A stretch of DNA of 64,000 nt, from NCBI GenBank assembly GCA_948567375.1, contig OX419761.1:41852501-41916500 (forward strand), in the 5' to 3' direction. Both the position numbers and the translations under genes were made by a program. This DNA is from Lunularia cruciata. Its lineage: Eukaryota; Streptophyta; Marchantiopsida; Lunulariales; Lunulariaceae. The notes below the pieces were generated by a model, which saw nothing but the letters and a program-made list of their open reading frames with translations, did not search any database and was not told the DNA's origin. Position 1 is the stretch's first letter. Each line of letters begins with the position of its first letter. This document shows positions 33,524 through 44,934 of this stretch, in pieces.

Positions 33524-34214
33524 TGTGAGCCAGCCTGTCTCTCACTCAGGATGAACCTCTGATGGCTATTATGGTAGCGCACCATGGACTAAGAAGGCAA
33601 AGAACCCCAACTTCATCATACTCCTCCAAGGCTAACACTCCAAGACTCAAGACATTGCTCACTAGAGAACTCAATGAGAGAGAGATAGTTGCAAAATGAA
33701 AGGATGATGAGTACCTCATCACCCCTTGTTTATATACTTGTGAAATAGTTACGTACCAAAGTTACTAATTACCATAGTAACTCAAGTTACTAGACTAAAA
33801 GTCAAGTAAAGACAAAAAGTTTAAAGGAATATTCATTCACATGGGCATATTCTCCTAAGCATGTGGTCTTATCTTGACCCAACCACTAAGTCAAGGATTC
33901 CTTCACATGAGTTATCCTTGGACTAAAGAAGAATCCAAAACAAAAAGGCTTGCGGGCCCAAGAGTTCTCAACTCTTTCCTCAAAGCCAAACACCTAGGAA
34001 TAATACCAAGTCAACACACTAAAATCCAAAATAGTGGTGCTCATCTTTTCTACTTTCTCTAAAGTAAGGTCTTCTCTATCTTAGCTATGACTAACTTTAG
34101 CTAACCATGACTAATATAGAACGATCCTTTATCTCTATATAAATAAGATCTCTTAAGTACTTGTAATACCAAGCTAAATATCACAATACCACACGCATGC
34201 ACAAATGGGTATTA
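33524..34214 (-). repeat. Y2 5' LTR (right)
   Basis: It runs TGTGAGCCAGCCTG to AAATGGGTATTA on the plus strand and pairs with 26403-27092. A TATA-like TATATAAATAAGATC lies at about 34136-34150 (plus-strand reading). Confidence 0.88.
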
Positions 34215-34958
34215 TAGTGTAGGTCATCATTTCCTACCTCACCAGAGAGAAAACAAGATAGTTTGATTGGTCATCATTCCAGCCTCACTATTGAGAGCAC
34301 ACAAGAGCACCGGTGCTCTAAATTTAGGGCACCTCACACAAACATGGTGTACAAACAAGAAATAGAGAATGGAGGGGGTCCAATCACAAGAATGCTAACT
34401 GAAAACCCTCCATCTCATAAATCAACATGGGACTGACTCTGCCACAATTTGGCATTTGACATAATTGGAGTACCTATCTACTTATTGAGCTACAAGGGTC
34501 ACCAAGAATGGAATCAAAGTTCTTCTTGCCAAAATTTGATATAAATCCTTCATAAAATCTGACATAAATCTGACATATAATCTAACATAAATCTCTAAAA
34601 TTGGTTGACCGCCAAATTCTCCACTAACTCTTCACTCAAGCCAAAGTGGAAAATGGGTTTCACTAACCTCTAATTTACAAGAATCTGCTCCTAACTCCAC
34701 CTTCAATTTCACTTTCTGAGCTCAACTCGCAACAAATTGGTCTTGCTTTCACCTCTTGAGCTCAAAATCACAATTACTGCTTGAAAATTGCTTCTCTATG
34801 GCTCCAAATTTTGCCAGCACTTCCACACACAATCTCTCTTGGGGAAATTTGAACTACTCGATCAAGACACCATGATCCATTGATCTTGGAGATACCATCA
34901 ACACTTGCTGTTCCTACAACCGGTTTCCCCTTGACTCACTTCTCTGATGTAATCATAT
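34215..34958 (-). other. Y1 5' leader with decayed PBS
   Basis: This is noncoding sequence between Y2 and the Y1 5' LTR. At 34940-34952 the plus strand reads TTCTCTGATGTAA, a degenerate reverse complement of the tRNA-iMet PBS (TGGTATCAGAGC). No gag coding was found. Confidence 0.45.
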
Positions 34959-35376
34959 TGTTTATAACTCAAATCAACTCAAATCAAATCAGTGCTTGAT
35001 CTGATCCTCAACAACTTGCCAACAATTGGCCACTGATTATAAGTAAACCACATCTATTCTAGCTAAGAGACTCCAGGTCATGCTCACCGGCCTTTTGTCC
35101 ACTCTAGCCAGGAACTCAAAAGCTCATCATGAGAGAAGTGAGCTCTCTAGAGCTTCACTTCCAGGGTATACTCCTGATTTTGAACTAGGTCTCATCCCAA
35201 TAGTCCCATTGATGGCACACCCAATGGTGCAAATAGTGCAAGTGATAGTGGGCCCCAACATGAAGTCAATACCGTTGGAAAGTAGTCTATGAGTAACTAC
35301 CAAAATGCCTCTAATTACTATCATTGGAACTCTAGTGTCAAAGCAATCTAGGTGCGACACTACAAATGGCATGACA
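34959..35376 (-). repeat. Y1 5' LTR (right)
   Basis: It runs from TGTTTATAACTC to AAATGGCATGACA, so TG...CA is intact. It is homologous to 23718-24152. Confidence 0.75.
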
Positions 35377-35995
35377 CAATGCCTAAGGACCTCTAAGGTA
35401 CTAAGTGTCTCATGTTTGTATGGTCTATGTTTTGTGACCATTGAGTCAAGTAGTGATAAGAAACTCAAAGTAGGAATGCAGGTGCAAGAGTGTAGTCAGG
35501 CTTGAGAGCTCTAAAGAGTCCGAGTGACACATTGAGAGAGGTGACGGCTATGAGTGTCACAAAGTATCATGCGTAATGGAAATCTTAGGGTATCATGAAT
35601 CTACAATATAGTAGTGAGGAGTGTCTTTTGGGAAGGGTAGAATGCTCTCATTGGCACTATGGTGTGCATTGTATGGGTAATTGCAAAGGAAAGACCTTTG
35701 GAGCCAATGACCAACATGAAAAATTAAATCATCACCTTCAAGAGCTCATCTAGTGAGATATCATTCATGAATATGATTTAGTGTTTTTGTTTGTTTTTTG
35801 CTATAGTGTGACATAGAAGAGTATTCTACCCTTTTATGGGAATTGTCTTGCCAAGAGGTTAAATACATAACAGTAGCCAACTTTTGACAAAGTGACACTT
35901 TCACTTCACTCCTAGCCAATTCCAAACCATATTGTCATGGGAAAAACCTATTCTTACTGATTATGTTGCAAGTACATTGACACTAGGCTATTACA
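35377..35995 (+). repeat. Distal 3' tail and terminus R', probably of G5
   Basis: The last 200 bp are the reverse complement of R (CTTGCCAAGAGGTTAAATA, CACTTCACTCCTAGCCAATTCCAAACC, CTATTCTTACTGATTATG, AAGTACATTGACA). The orientation fits G5, which lies upstream of the gypsy nest. Confidence 0.5.
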
Positions 35996-36229
35996 TAGCT
36001 CAAATGAGAATGTTCTACTCTTCTTAAAAGGTGTTCCTCACCACTATACTGCCAGTTTATGACTGGTTGGATTTTTTGTTATATGTGGTACTTCACAACA
36101 CTCACATCCCTTGTGGTTGGTCTATGCATAGCCACAATCCTTTAGAACACCTAGGGATCCAACATCCCAATGAAGCCTAATACTTGGATCTTCCTTTATT
36201 GGTTAGCAAATTGAAGTCCAATTAGGAGA

Positions 36230-38560
36230 TTGTTGTTATGTTCTCCTTCTTCATCAAGGCCATTTCCTCATACTTCTTCTTCAAATTCACTTCTTGGGCC
36301 ACCTTGCAATCCATGAATGCCTTCTTGCATTGGGCATTATGAATCTTCATCACTGTGAGCTCAGCCTTGACTTGGCAAACCTCTAGTGGGCTCTATTCTA
36401 TCATGGTGTCATTATCCTTCTTCCACACCTTGTAGTTCATGGACAAGGCATTGCACTCTCCTCTTGTTTATTGTAGCTCTACATCCTTACTTGTGATAGT
36501 AGCCTCCAATTCTTGAACTCATAACAATTTGGCACTCAAACCATTTCTGTTGATTTGGTTTGGCTTGTTGGGGTTTGATCATCGTGATGACTTCTTGTTT
36601 CCACAACCACAAATCCTCCTCCCAATGGTGTGAGTTCTCGGGCCCCCACTTGGTTCAACCTTTGCTCTTGGTATTGGCAATGCCCTTGATTTCAGTAAGT
36701 TGAGCTTCTAGTGTGTGATGGTAGCCTGAGCCTTGATCAACTCCTTTTTTTCTCCTATTTTCTTCCATACAAACTTCTAAATTGATAGTGTAGAAACTCT
36801 ATTGGGCATTTATAGTCTGTCACCACCAGGTCAATCTCCCAATAAGTAGGCAATAGGTCCTCCATGGCCCTTAGCACTGGTCCTAACATGTGAATAACCC
36901 AAGTCAACAAGGGTGGGTAATTCATGGGGCATTTCAACTCTCTTGCTCCTTGTAGGCCGGTGGGGTTGGATTGGTTTTGACTCCTCTTCTGTGATTTTGG
37001 GGCTGCATATTTTTCTTGTGATTGATCATGAATATGTGTTGTGATCACTAGGTATCTTCTACTTCTAGTATTGTTGGAGAGCTTGGTCATCCTTTATCCA
37101 CCACATATCTCCCATAACTTGACACTTAAGTAGTTGCCATAATCTTAGTAGCAGCAATTGAAGCCAAATTACTTTGTCCAAGTCCAAGGACAATTGTTTC
37201 CTTAGACTCTTACCATTTTCTTCACTCAAGAGCCTCCTCTCACTTGATTGTGATGGGATAGTTTGGACATTCTTGAGCACAATCTTTTGAGGTAGGGTTA
37301 CCAACCGTTTTTTTGTTGAATGCAATGCAGTCCAAATTTGCATTGTCTCTAATCCCAATGTCAAAGGATGAGTCTTCTTTGCTTGCAATTGGGATATTGG
37401 GATATTCTCCTTGTCTTCAACCATTTTCTTCTCTTCTTTGGTGGTGGGTTGGTATAGCAATCCCAACCCCACCATGGCTATGGAGGTGGATGATACCTCC
37501 ATACCCCGCTCTGCATTGCCTCCTTCACTCTTGGAGAACACTTCAATTTAGGAGAAAGAAGTCTCCTGCTCTAGAGGCGCTACCTCCACCATTGGTGACA
37601 ATTCCTTCTCCACGCTTACATGTGGTTTTTATATATGGAGTTTTTCATGAGTTGTGCTCACTTCCACCTTTTCTTCCACCTCTTGACTAACCTTGGATAG
37701 AGATTTCTCTTCATTCAAAGAAGCCACAACCTAGGGATTATAACAATGTCTTGTTGTCTTTTGGACTTGCGTTATGGCTGTCTTCTATTTTCTCATACTA
37801 GCTCCCACAACCTTGTCAATTGGCACACATTTCCCAGTCTTTTGATATTGGAGAAATGTGTTCTTGTACTTTTTTTATGTTGCATGCTTAATCTGGGCTT
37901 GATAATAGTCCATCATGTAAACTATTGGGAAGAGTGGACGTTCTTTCTTCTTTAGCATCCTCATCTTGATGTGAAAGTGCAAGACCAACGGAAAGAGGAA
38001 GGTCTTTCCTCTATATGTTTGCAATTGCCCCATCATCTCATAGGTACAATGATAAAACATTGTTTTCCAATCCATTGGTCTTCCTTCATGCAACAATGGG
38101 AAGAAGGTGGCCTGCCCATTGTTGATGTAAATTGTCCTCATTGATTTGAAGAGCTTTATAAGCAGGATCACCACAATGCACCAAGTAGGATTATTATGCC
38201 GATTCTCTCTCCATCTTGGCATACTTAAACAAGGCCATCTAGCCATTTTGGCATACTTAAGTACGGCTTCAAATTTCCTTGTCATCTCCTTTGTTGGCTA
38301 GGGCCACTCTTGATCAAGGTACATTGCTCTAGGTGTAGGGTTGGACCTAAGAACCTTCAGCCAATGCTCCAATGTGTCACCAAATACATTACCACACAAG
38401 TTGGTAATGTTTAGATTCTTCTTCTCCTTGATCTCCAACACCATTGGGTGATAAGTAAAATCCCAAATTCATAGCAAGAACTCTGAGTGCTTGGAATTGA
38501 GATACTCCATGTAGTTGTAATGTGCCCATTTCTCCACTCCCAAAGACAATAGTGCAACTA
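36230..38560 (-). pseudogene. Gag-like coiled-coil protein remnant, copy G6
   Basis: The N-terminal part at 38285-37875 reads IKLFKSMRTIYINNGQATFF, MDWKTMFYHCTYEMMGQLQT, LVLHFHIKMRMLKKKER; the last block is the family motif in a diverged form. The middle, 37541-37065, includes KKMVEDKENIPISQLQAKKT. A coiled-coil part follows to about 36230. It corresponds part by part to G5. Frame breaks are numerous. Confidence 0.55.
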
Positions 38561-39560
38561 TGGCAACAGTCTTCTTCTTCTTAAGAAAAATTGTGTTACC
38601 CTAAACTTCAAACTCCAATACACTCAATTGCCTTTGCACTCTTCTTGATATCAATCACATAGCCTCTTGTGCTAAACCTCAAGACTTAAGACTTTATACT
38701 GCAAGATCACCTAATGTGCCTAAGCAAGTTGCCTTGTGAGCTTTGGAGGTATTGCAAGTTCAATTGCTTGAAACTTACCTCCTCCCCAAGGCAAGATGTT
38801 TATATTCTTTAGTCAGTCCGTTGCTATTTTTCATGAGTCATTAATGGTGAAACGTCATTGTTCACACATGTCTGCGGCACAAGGACTATTGGTTACCAAA
38901 ACCAGTTCTTCTTCCTAGATGGAAACAATTGCTCAAGAGAAGTATAATTGCTAAAGATTGTTGGCCAAATGCTGACATGGCAAACCATATCTGTGACTGT
39001 GATGGTGGTCTTGTTATTGTGGTTGCAAGACTATCATGATTATCATGGCCTTAGGAAAGTCATTGTTTTTGTGGTCTTGAGACCATCATTGTTATTGTGT
39101 TCTTGGTATTTTTATTGTTATTGTGGTCTTGAGACTATCATCTCTTTTGCTGGTTGGAGTTTTCTTACTCTTCTGATATCTCCTGACTGTATGTTTTAGT
39201 GTATTTTTTGGGCAATCAGGATATATGCCCTAAGTCCTAATTACTAATTTATTCTAACTTGGGTACTTGACTAGTTACAAGGAAAACAAAATCAGATTTT
39301 CTTATTCTTATTCAAAGAGGGCTACCACAATTACAATCACAAAGATCTTTGGCCTCAAAGGTTAGTCTTTGTGCAGCTAAGCAAATTATCTTCCTGACTT
39401 ATACTAGCTTACACTTTAGGAAATCACAAATTTGTACATTATTATGAAGAATTATGGCACCAAAACTCTTTTTCCTTTTTCCATCTACAATAATACTTTG
39501 ACCTTTCCCTTGTAAGTTGCAAAATTGACTAGCATTTTGTTCATCTTATCTTCAAACTTT
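38561..39560. other. Spacer between G6 and G7, no gene recognised
   Basis: This is probably leader and tail DNA of the two copies. It contains the degenerate tandem repeat listed separately. Confidence 0.35.
38996..39145. repeat. Degenerate tandem repeat (TTATTGTGGTCTTGAGACTATCA-like)
   Basis: Variants of TGTGGTCTTGAGACCATCA occur around 39006, 39073 and 39125. They create a chance plus-strand frame rich in Val/Leu/Trp at 38948-39199. Confidence 0.6.
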
Positions 39561-40990
39561 TGGTTTGTGTGACTTTTGAGATGAGTGAATAAGTGTTTGC
39601 GTTATCCATGATTGTACACCTTTGCCTCTAAGCTATGAATTTTCATCTTTAGGTCCCATAGCTTGGCTTGGTGTATGAGGGTCTTGGCTAGCTTCTTTGT
39701 ATGCTCCACCATTTCTTTTTCCAAAGACTCCATTTTTGTAAGCACTTGGGCATGCTTCTCTTCCAAGTTCACACTAAACTCTTGCCTCACCTATACTTGG
39801 ATGATTTCTTCTCTCTCCTTGTGTTGATCTACCTTCTTTATTAATTCTTCAACACTAACTTTGGCAAGCTCCTTCTAGTTGTAGTGTGATATATCATCAA
39901 TGTGTATCTTGATTGTGCTTGCTCCAATTTTGCCTTTGGCTTGATTATTTCTTTGTCCCAAGCACAAAGCTGTTCATTCTGTTTGACTCTCTTCTGCTGG
40001 ATTCCAATGTTGAAGACTTGCACCTCCATCTGCACTCTCCTTAGATTTTTGAGGTACCTCTCCCACCTGACACACTCTCTACCTTCCTCCACTTCTCTAT
40101 TGTTTGCTTGTGTTCATAGCATATTCCTTCTTCAATTGCTTCCAAGTTGCCTATAATTGCTTCCAAATCTTCTTGAGCTCCCCACAAGCTCTTGTCTTCT
40201 CTACATTGACCAATTGAGAAACCCAATGAAGATGCGTAACCAAATTCACATGATTTGTGATTGTCCAATTCAGTTTTTGGCAATAAGGAAGATCTTTTTC
40301 TAATTTGTGCATTAAAAATCCTACCATGTGAAGTGTTTCACACACAAGGTATCTTTGTTCTTGATTATGTTGGTTCACATGTTCTCCTTCTTGTGATGCA
40401 CCCACCCTCCGGATGATGTATGGTGAGGAATGAGACATGCTCTTCTTTGTGTGCTTCCTTGTCTTTGGTGGTCACATCTTTGGCCACTTGTGTATCTCCC
40501 TCCCTTTCTTGGATATGCATTTGTGTAAACTATTCTTCTTTATCCTTCAATATCTCTTCCCCTTTCTCCTTCTCTTGTCTCCTTGGCCTCTAGGACCTCC
40601 TTCACTAGATCTTTGAAACTCTAGACCTCACCTGCTTCTTTGGTTTGGACGTTGTTATTACCAATAGACAAGCCTCATTATTGTGTTCCCCTTGTTTGTG
40701 TCAAGGATGATTTCTCTCCATCTTCTTGTGTTTTTGCTTTGGGAGCATGATTCATCATGGGGACTTTCCATTGTTTGTGAGTGCTACCTTTCTCCTTGTA
40801 TGGTGAATGATCTTCTATTGATTTTTCAGCCAAGTCTTTTCTTGGTGGTGAGGATTGTGTCCCATCTTGTTGGGCAACCACCACATCTTTTGATTCTAAG
40901 GAGAGCTCAATCCAGGCAAGGGATTCCTCACGTCTCCTTGGTCCATTCTTTCCCTACTTTTCCACTTGCCCCACCTTTAAATACTTTCCT
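39561..40990 (-). pseudogene. Gag-like remnant, copy G7 (middle and coil only)
   Basis: The stretch 40884-40500 is charged (KEKGSTHKQWK, KAKTQEDGEKSS). Coiled-coil pieces follow in three frames at 40283-40041, 40092-39841 (IKPKAKLEQAQSR) and 39790-39602 (NLEEKHAQVLTKMESLEKE). The N-terminal motif domain is absent, being replaced at 41030 by copia fragment C2. Confidence 0.5.
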
Positions 40991-41029
40991 TGACTTATTG
41001 TGTATAAATATAATAAAATATTGAGATCC

Positions 41030-41930
41030 TCCACTTGTTGATGATTTGATAGGTCCATATCAATTTGTGTGCACTAATTCAAGAGAAATCTCTCTTCCTT
41101 TGGGAATTAATTTATGAGAAAAAGCTTATTTGTATTGCTTCTTTCTCCAAATGCTTCACAAAATATATAATCTTCAGATTAAGTAGTATCTATACATTCT
41201 ATCATGTATTTTCATTGAGAAATATCTTTAGAATCTAAATTCCCAATTCTTTTGTGCCAATTATATATAGAGCCCTAAAAAGTGCTTAATAACCAACAAA
41301 AGTATTGCACTTGAATTTTATTAAATGTTAATCCTCAGTAAAATCATTTCAATGTAAAGAAGCCTACTTTCATGACTCCAGCCATGATCATTTAACCATC
41401 AGATTTATCTACATGATATAGTACTCCATTGGAAACAACATTTAGTCCTTGTTCTTCATGTTTATGAATGGAAATGAGTTCTCTTGAGCTTAGCACATAA
41501 AGCACATTATTTTAATTGAGTGCTAGTAGGACTCTTTCTCTTCTTGATATAGGAAATTATTAATAATTCAAGGACTCCAAAGGGTTGTAGTTCAAAATTA
41601 TCTCCCATTGAGATATCAATAAGTGGTCTCTTCTTATAATTAACCAATCAAGATTTAATTCCACTTATTTGATGGCTTGCACTAAAAAATCAAATTATAT
41701 TTTTTTATAGTATCATAAATCCAACCATAAAAAATATAATTTTCTTATTGGTTTGCTCCTCCTTTGATTTTCTTGTAATATCTGCAATTCGATTGGGGAT
41801 TATCTTTTTGTTCCACCTTATTTTATGGAATGTGTATTCTCAATGGTTTTTTTTTACTTATGTTGTACCCTCATTGTGCAAAAAAATAATTTTGCCCCTT
41901 ATTTCCCCTTATTTTGTAGATAGCAAGGCA
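41030..41930 (-). pseudogene. Ty1/copia protease/pre-integrase/integrase fragment (C2, part b)
   Basis: The minus strand near 41150-41035 reads FPKEER...GPIKSSTSGGSQYF, the start of a copia integrase core (usually GPxxxxSxxGxxYF). Upstream it reads EAFGERSNTNK and other pieces of the pre-integrase region. It is rich in stops. Part a (gag) is at 44200-44765, so the element was split by the G8 insertion. Confidence 0.55.
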
Positions 41931-41999
41931 AAGAACTTGTGAAACAGAAGAAGAACTACAAGACTAGACTAGAGAAAGTTGAGATTATTTGGGTAGGAA

Positions 42000-44156
42000 G
42001 CAATCACTCCAAAGGTAATGTTCCTTTGCAATACTCAGGAGTTCACTCTGAGTCAAAGAGGGAGACCTCACTTAGAGTGAGCAAAGCATGACTTACTTTG
42101 AGTGAGGGGTGTCACTCCAAAGAGGACCATGTTCACTCGAGAAAAGCATGATGCTAGTGAGTGCATACTTGGAGTTAGGAAGGACTGGATCCAAAGAGAT
42201 TGCCAAGTGAGTGGGATAGTGCCATTGAACCAAAATTTCATTAAAAGTGTACTTTCTTGTTGGATCAAGTAACACCACAAAAGAACTGAAAATCATGAGA
42301 ATCTTATGTGAGATGGTAGTGTTTGCTCAATTTGCATGACATAAACAAAGGATGGTAGTCTGAAAAGGTACGGGATTCAGTGAATTTCATAACCTTCTGA
42401 ATGCCTTAGTTCTTAAGGAAGCATGCAGACTTCAGACTTCAGATTGCAGATGCTGCATTTGAAGAACCACCAGTAGACAAGAACATAGCCAATTTGTGCC
42501 TTAGAGAGAGTGTGTTCTTGTGAAAGGGGTGCAAAAGTTTGTGTGTCTTGAGTGCATTGAGTGAGTGTTGAAGTGCAAAGAAAGTAGTGGAAGTAGTGCA
42601 AGGGAATATTCAGAAGAAGGTTACCCTGAATCTGAATCTAAGGAATCCCACTATCAATTCTTGGGATATGGAGGCAAGAAGAGTATTGATCAAGAAATTG
42701 AACTCTACTTTTCTCCTCTGGAATTTGGAATATATCTCAAGCCCCACGGGAGTTGAAATCAAGGGAATGAAGCAATTGAGACTAGGTTAACTAGGTGGTA
42801 ATCCTCAAGCTTGGACAGAGAACCATTGGAGGGAAGTTGTGAGAGAAGATGCTTGACCCAAAGATGGTATCACAATGGAGACCAGATTCAGGACCCTTGA
42901 ACAAAGCGATGCAAGACCATATTTTTGCAGCCTTTGGCACCTAGAAGAACCATTCAAATGGACAGACTATGCACAAGATAAGGTCCTTGTTGAGGCCTTG
43001 ATGAAAATACTCAAGCCTAAACAAACAACTAACTACTAGAGCCACATTCTTCAAACATATAGTCTCAAGAAATCACATCAATTGTGCAAAGATGTTTGCC
43101 TGGCATATTTCCCAACTGATCATCACCTTCAAAGGACCTGGACTCCACTATGTGATGCCTTTGCAGTTCACTTTTACATTGCCATGAATATTTTGACAAA
43201 CAAAGAAAGGAGTATGTTCCCAAGTCACTACTACCCAAGCGCCTACTTATTGTTGGACATGGAAAGCTTGAAAGGAGATGAAGGAGATACATGGCACACT
43301 TCCAAATATAAGTGGAAGGTGCCATATACCTCTTTTTTAAAGCCTTTATATCAGATCTGGATGTCAGATAGTTAGCCATTAATTGCTAAATTTTTTTACT
43401 CCAAAGCACTCTTGTTATTGAAGCAGACAACTCTAAGTGCTAAGTATGTAGTTATCACAAGGTAAATAAGTAAAAGAGCATCACTCCTTCTCATCTTTTC
43501 TCATATCCTTTGTGCAAGTGATTCAGACTGCAGACTGATAGTAGCATTTCTTTGCAATAATGGAAATTCTCCCTCTTGTGTTTGATCACTAGGTGGTTTC
43601 TTCCCCTCAACATCAATGCCTTCACATGGTGAGAAAGTTCTACACGACTTCCTCTTGTAGTGTTGATATTTTTATTTCCTATATCTTGTCTGAACTTGTA
43701 TCCTTAGATCAAAGTTGACTGACCCAAAGAGAACACACTCCAAATACATGGGGTAGGATGGATTTTTGCAGGGAAGTTGGAGAGTGTACTTTGGAGTAAT
43801 TTATTACTCTGAGTGATCTACACTTTGGAGTGACTGGTTACTAGGAGGGAGATCTAATAGGAATCTTGAAGTACTTTCTAAAGGGAAGGAGACATCTTGG
43901 AACTAACATTTTAAAGACTTTGTGATTTTTTTGGTGTGACAATAGTTCCTTTATTTTGTACATTGTGCCTTCTTTGGTGACTTTGCTCTCTTCTAGGTGC
44001 GGTTTCTACCCAAGAGATTAAAGATGAAATATGATGGACTAATTCTGTGATATTTCTTTATATCTAATCATTTTTGACCCATATCTCAGTGGGAATGAAA
44101 CTGTTACTTACTAAGGTTCTTCAATTTGGTGTTTATTGGGTTGTTACAACTGAATT
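42000..44156 (+). mobile_element. Gag-like family copy G8, inserted into copia C2
   Basis: It lies between two halves of one minus-strand copia element and ends with R' (GGTTTCTACCCAAGAGATTAAAGATG at 44000, GGGTTGTTACA at 44146-44156). The 5' end is not sharply definable, near 41930-42000. The leader (42000-42300) and the pre-terminal part (43730-43850) both repeat a GGAGTGA/CACTCCAAA theme. It is the copy with the clearest 3' boundary. Confidence 0.5.
42560..43450 (+). pseudogene. Gag-like protein remnant in G8
   Basis: It reads TDYAQDKVLVEALMKILKPK near 42960-43020. In 43082-43375 it reads VCLAYFPTDHHLQRTWTPLC and AFAVHFYIAMNILTNKERSM, then PSHYYP. These align with G1, G2 and G3. The acidic middle and coil are missing or unrecognisable, so G8 may be a shorter derivative. 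The function is unknown. Confidence 0.6.
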
Positions 44157-44199
44157 TACAGTACTCATTTGATAATATGTATTGGTTTTTTGCAATACA

Positions 44200-44765
44200 A
44201 CATATTATCTTTTTTTTGTTAATATAAAAATTTTAAGATCTATTTACTTTTCCATTTTCTATGAGTAAATGGCATTCTCAATTTTGATATTTTTTGCCGA
44301 AGAATAAAAGAATATTATCTAGATTGAATCTTTGAGCATACATACTTCATCCAAAGGTTTTTTAAGAGTATCCAATATAAAAGAACTATAGCATAACTTC
44401 AAGAAAAGCATAATAATTACCTTCCTTTTATCAACCTGAATTCCAGGTCACGGAAGATCACTTTAAATCTTTGAAGATAATTTTCCATAGTGTCTCCTTC
44501 CTTTGATCCAATATTGTGATTTTCTTTGTCTTGTGGTTCAAATGAACTTTAGCAGTATCACACACATCCTTTGATGTCCTTGCTCCAAGACACAACTCAA
44601 ATTTGGATGAGGAAACACTTATAATCAATTGAAGAAGTATTTCATTAACTTTGTCCTCAAATGCTTTGATTTCTTACTCCTTCTCCATGTCCTCCATTGT
44701 TTCCTCACCTGTCACTATGGTTGAGGATAATCCCTTTTATAGTCTTGCACATTAACTACATTAGT
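44200..44765 (-). pseudogene. Ty1/copia gag fragment (C2, part a)
   Basis: The minus strand reads IKAFEDKVNEILLQLIIS, LGARTSKDVCDTAKVHLN and LKVIFRDLEFR-like pieces, which fit the copia Gag (UBN2-type) fold. Stops interrupt it. The break at ~44157 is the R' end of G8. Confidence 0.5.
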
Positions 44766-44794
44766 AGCATTTAGCTTCTCAATGGGTGGAAATC

Positions 44795-44905
44795 TCTGTA
44801 GAAAAGGTAGAACTGACCTTTTACAAACCACAGTAATCAACTCACTATCCCCTTACAAAGAGCCTGCACACAAAGAGCCACGGGCCCTCAAGACTCCATT
44901 GACGG
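44795..44905. repeat. Second copy of the gene A upstream segment (16660-16770)
   Basis: GAAAAGGTARAACTG, ACAAAGAGCCTGCACACA and GGCCCTCAA.ACT occur in the same order and orientation at both places. It may be the surviving promoter flank of another Root_cap copy now replaced by retroelements. Confidence 0.65.
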
Positions 44906-44934
44906 GGTCACAAGTCATGACTTGTGATCCTGTC
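44901..44934. repeat. 34-bp near-perfect palindrome
   Basis: The core TCACAAGTCATGACTTGTGA (44908-44927) is a perfect 20-bp palindrome. It extends outward as GAC.GG on one side and CC.GTC on the other with two mismatched pairs. The half-site TCACAAGTCA recurs at ~44965, and CCACAAGTCG at ~45032. Confidence 0.85.

Larger units (their letters stand above)
26403..34214 (-). mobile_element. Inner Ty3/gypsy element Y2, full length but degenerate
   Basis: The 7.8-kb element has 690/691-bp LTRs, a PBS, an extra ORF, gag, protease, RT, RNase H, integrase (in that order) and a polypurine-like tract. There is no chromodomain; the integrase ends KMYHRS shortly before the LTR, as in the non-chromovirus (Athila/Tat-like) branch. 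About 33 differences between the LTRs were counted by eye over ~690 bp, or about 95% identity. Flanks CAACC and TAGTG do not match, so there is no target-site duplication. Confidence 0.85.
23718..35376 (-). mobile_element. Outer Ty3/gypsy element Y1, interrupted by Y2
   Basis: It has two LTRs (34959-35376 as 5', 23718-24152 as 3' in element orientation). Between them, minus-strand RNase H, integrase and a PHD-finger-like C-terminus survive at 26402-24428. Gag, protease and most of RT are missing. Only a 744-bp leader (34215-34958) remains on the far side of Y2. So Y2 sits at a junction that has also lost Y1 sequence, which fits the absence of a target-site duplication around Y2. Confidence 0.75.
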
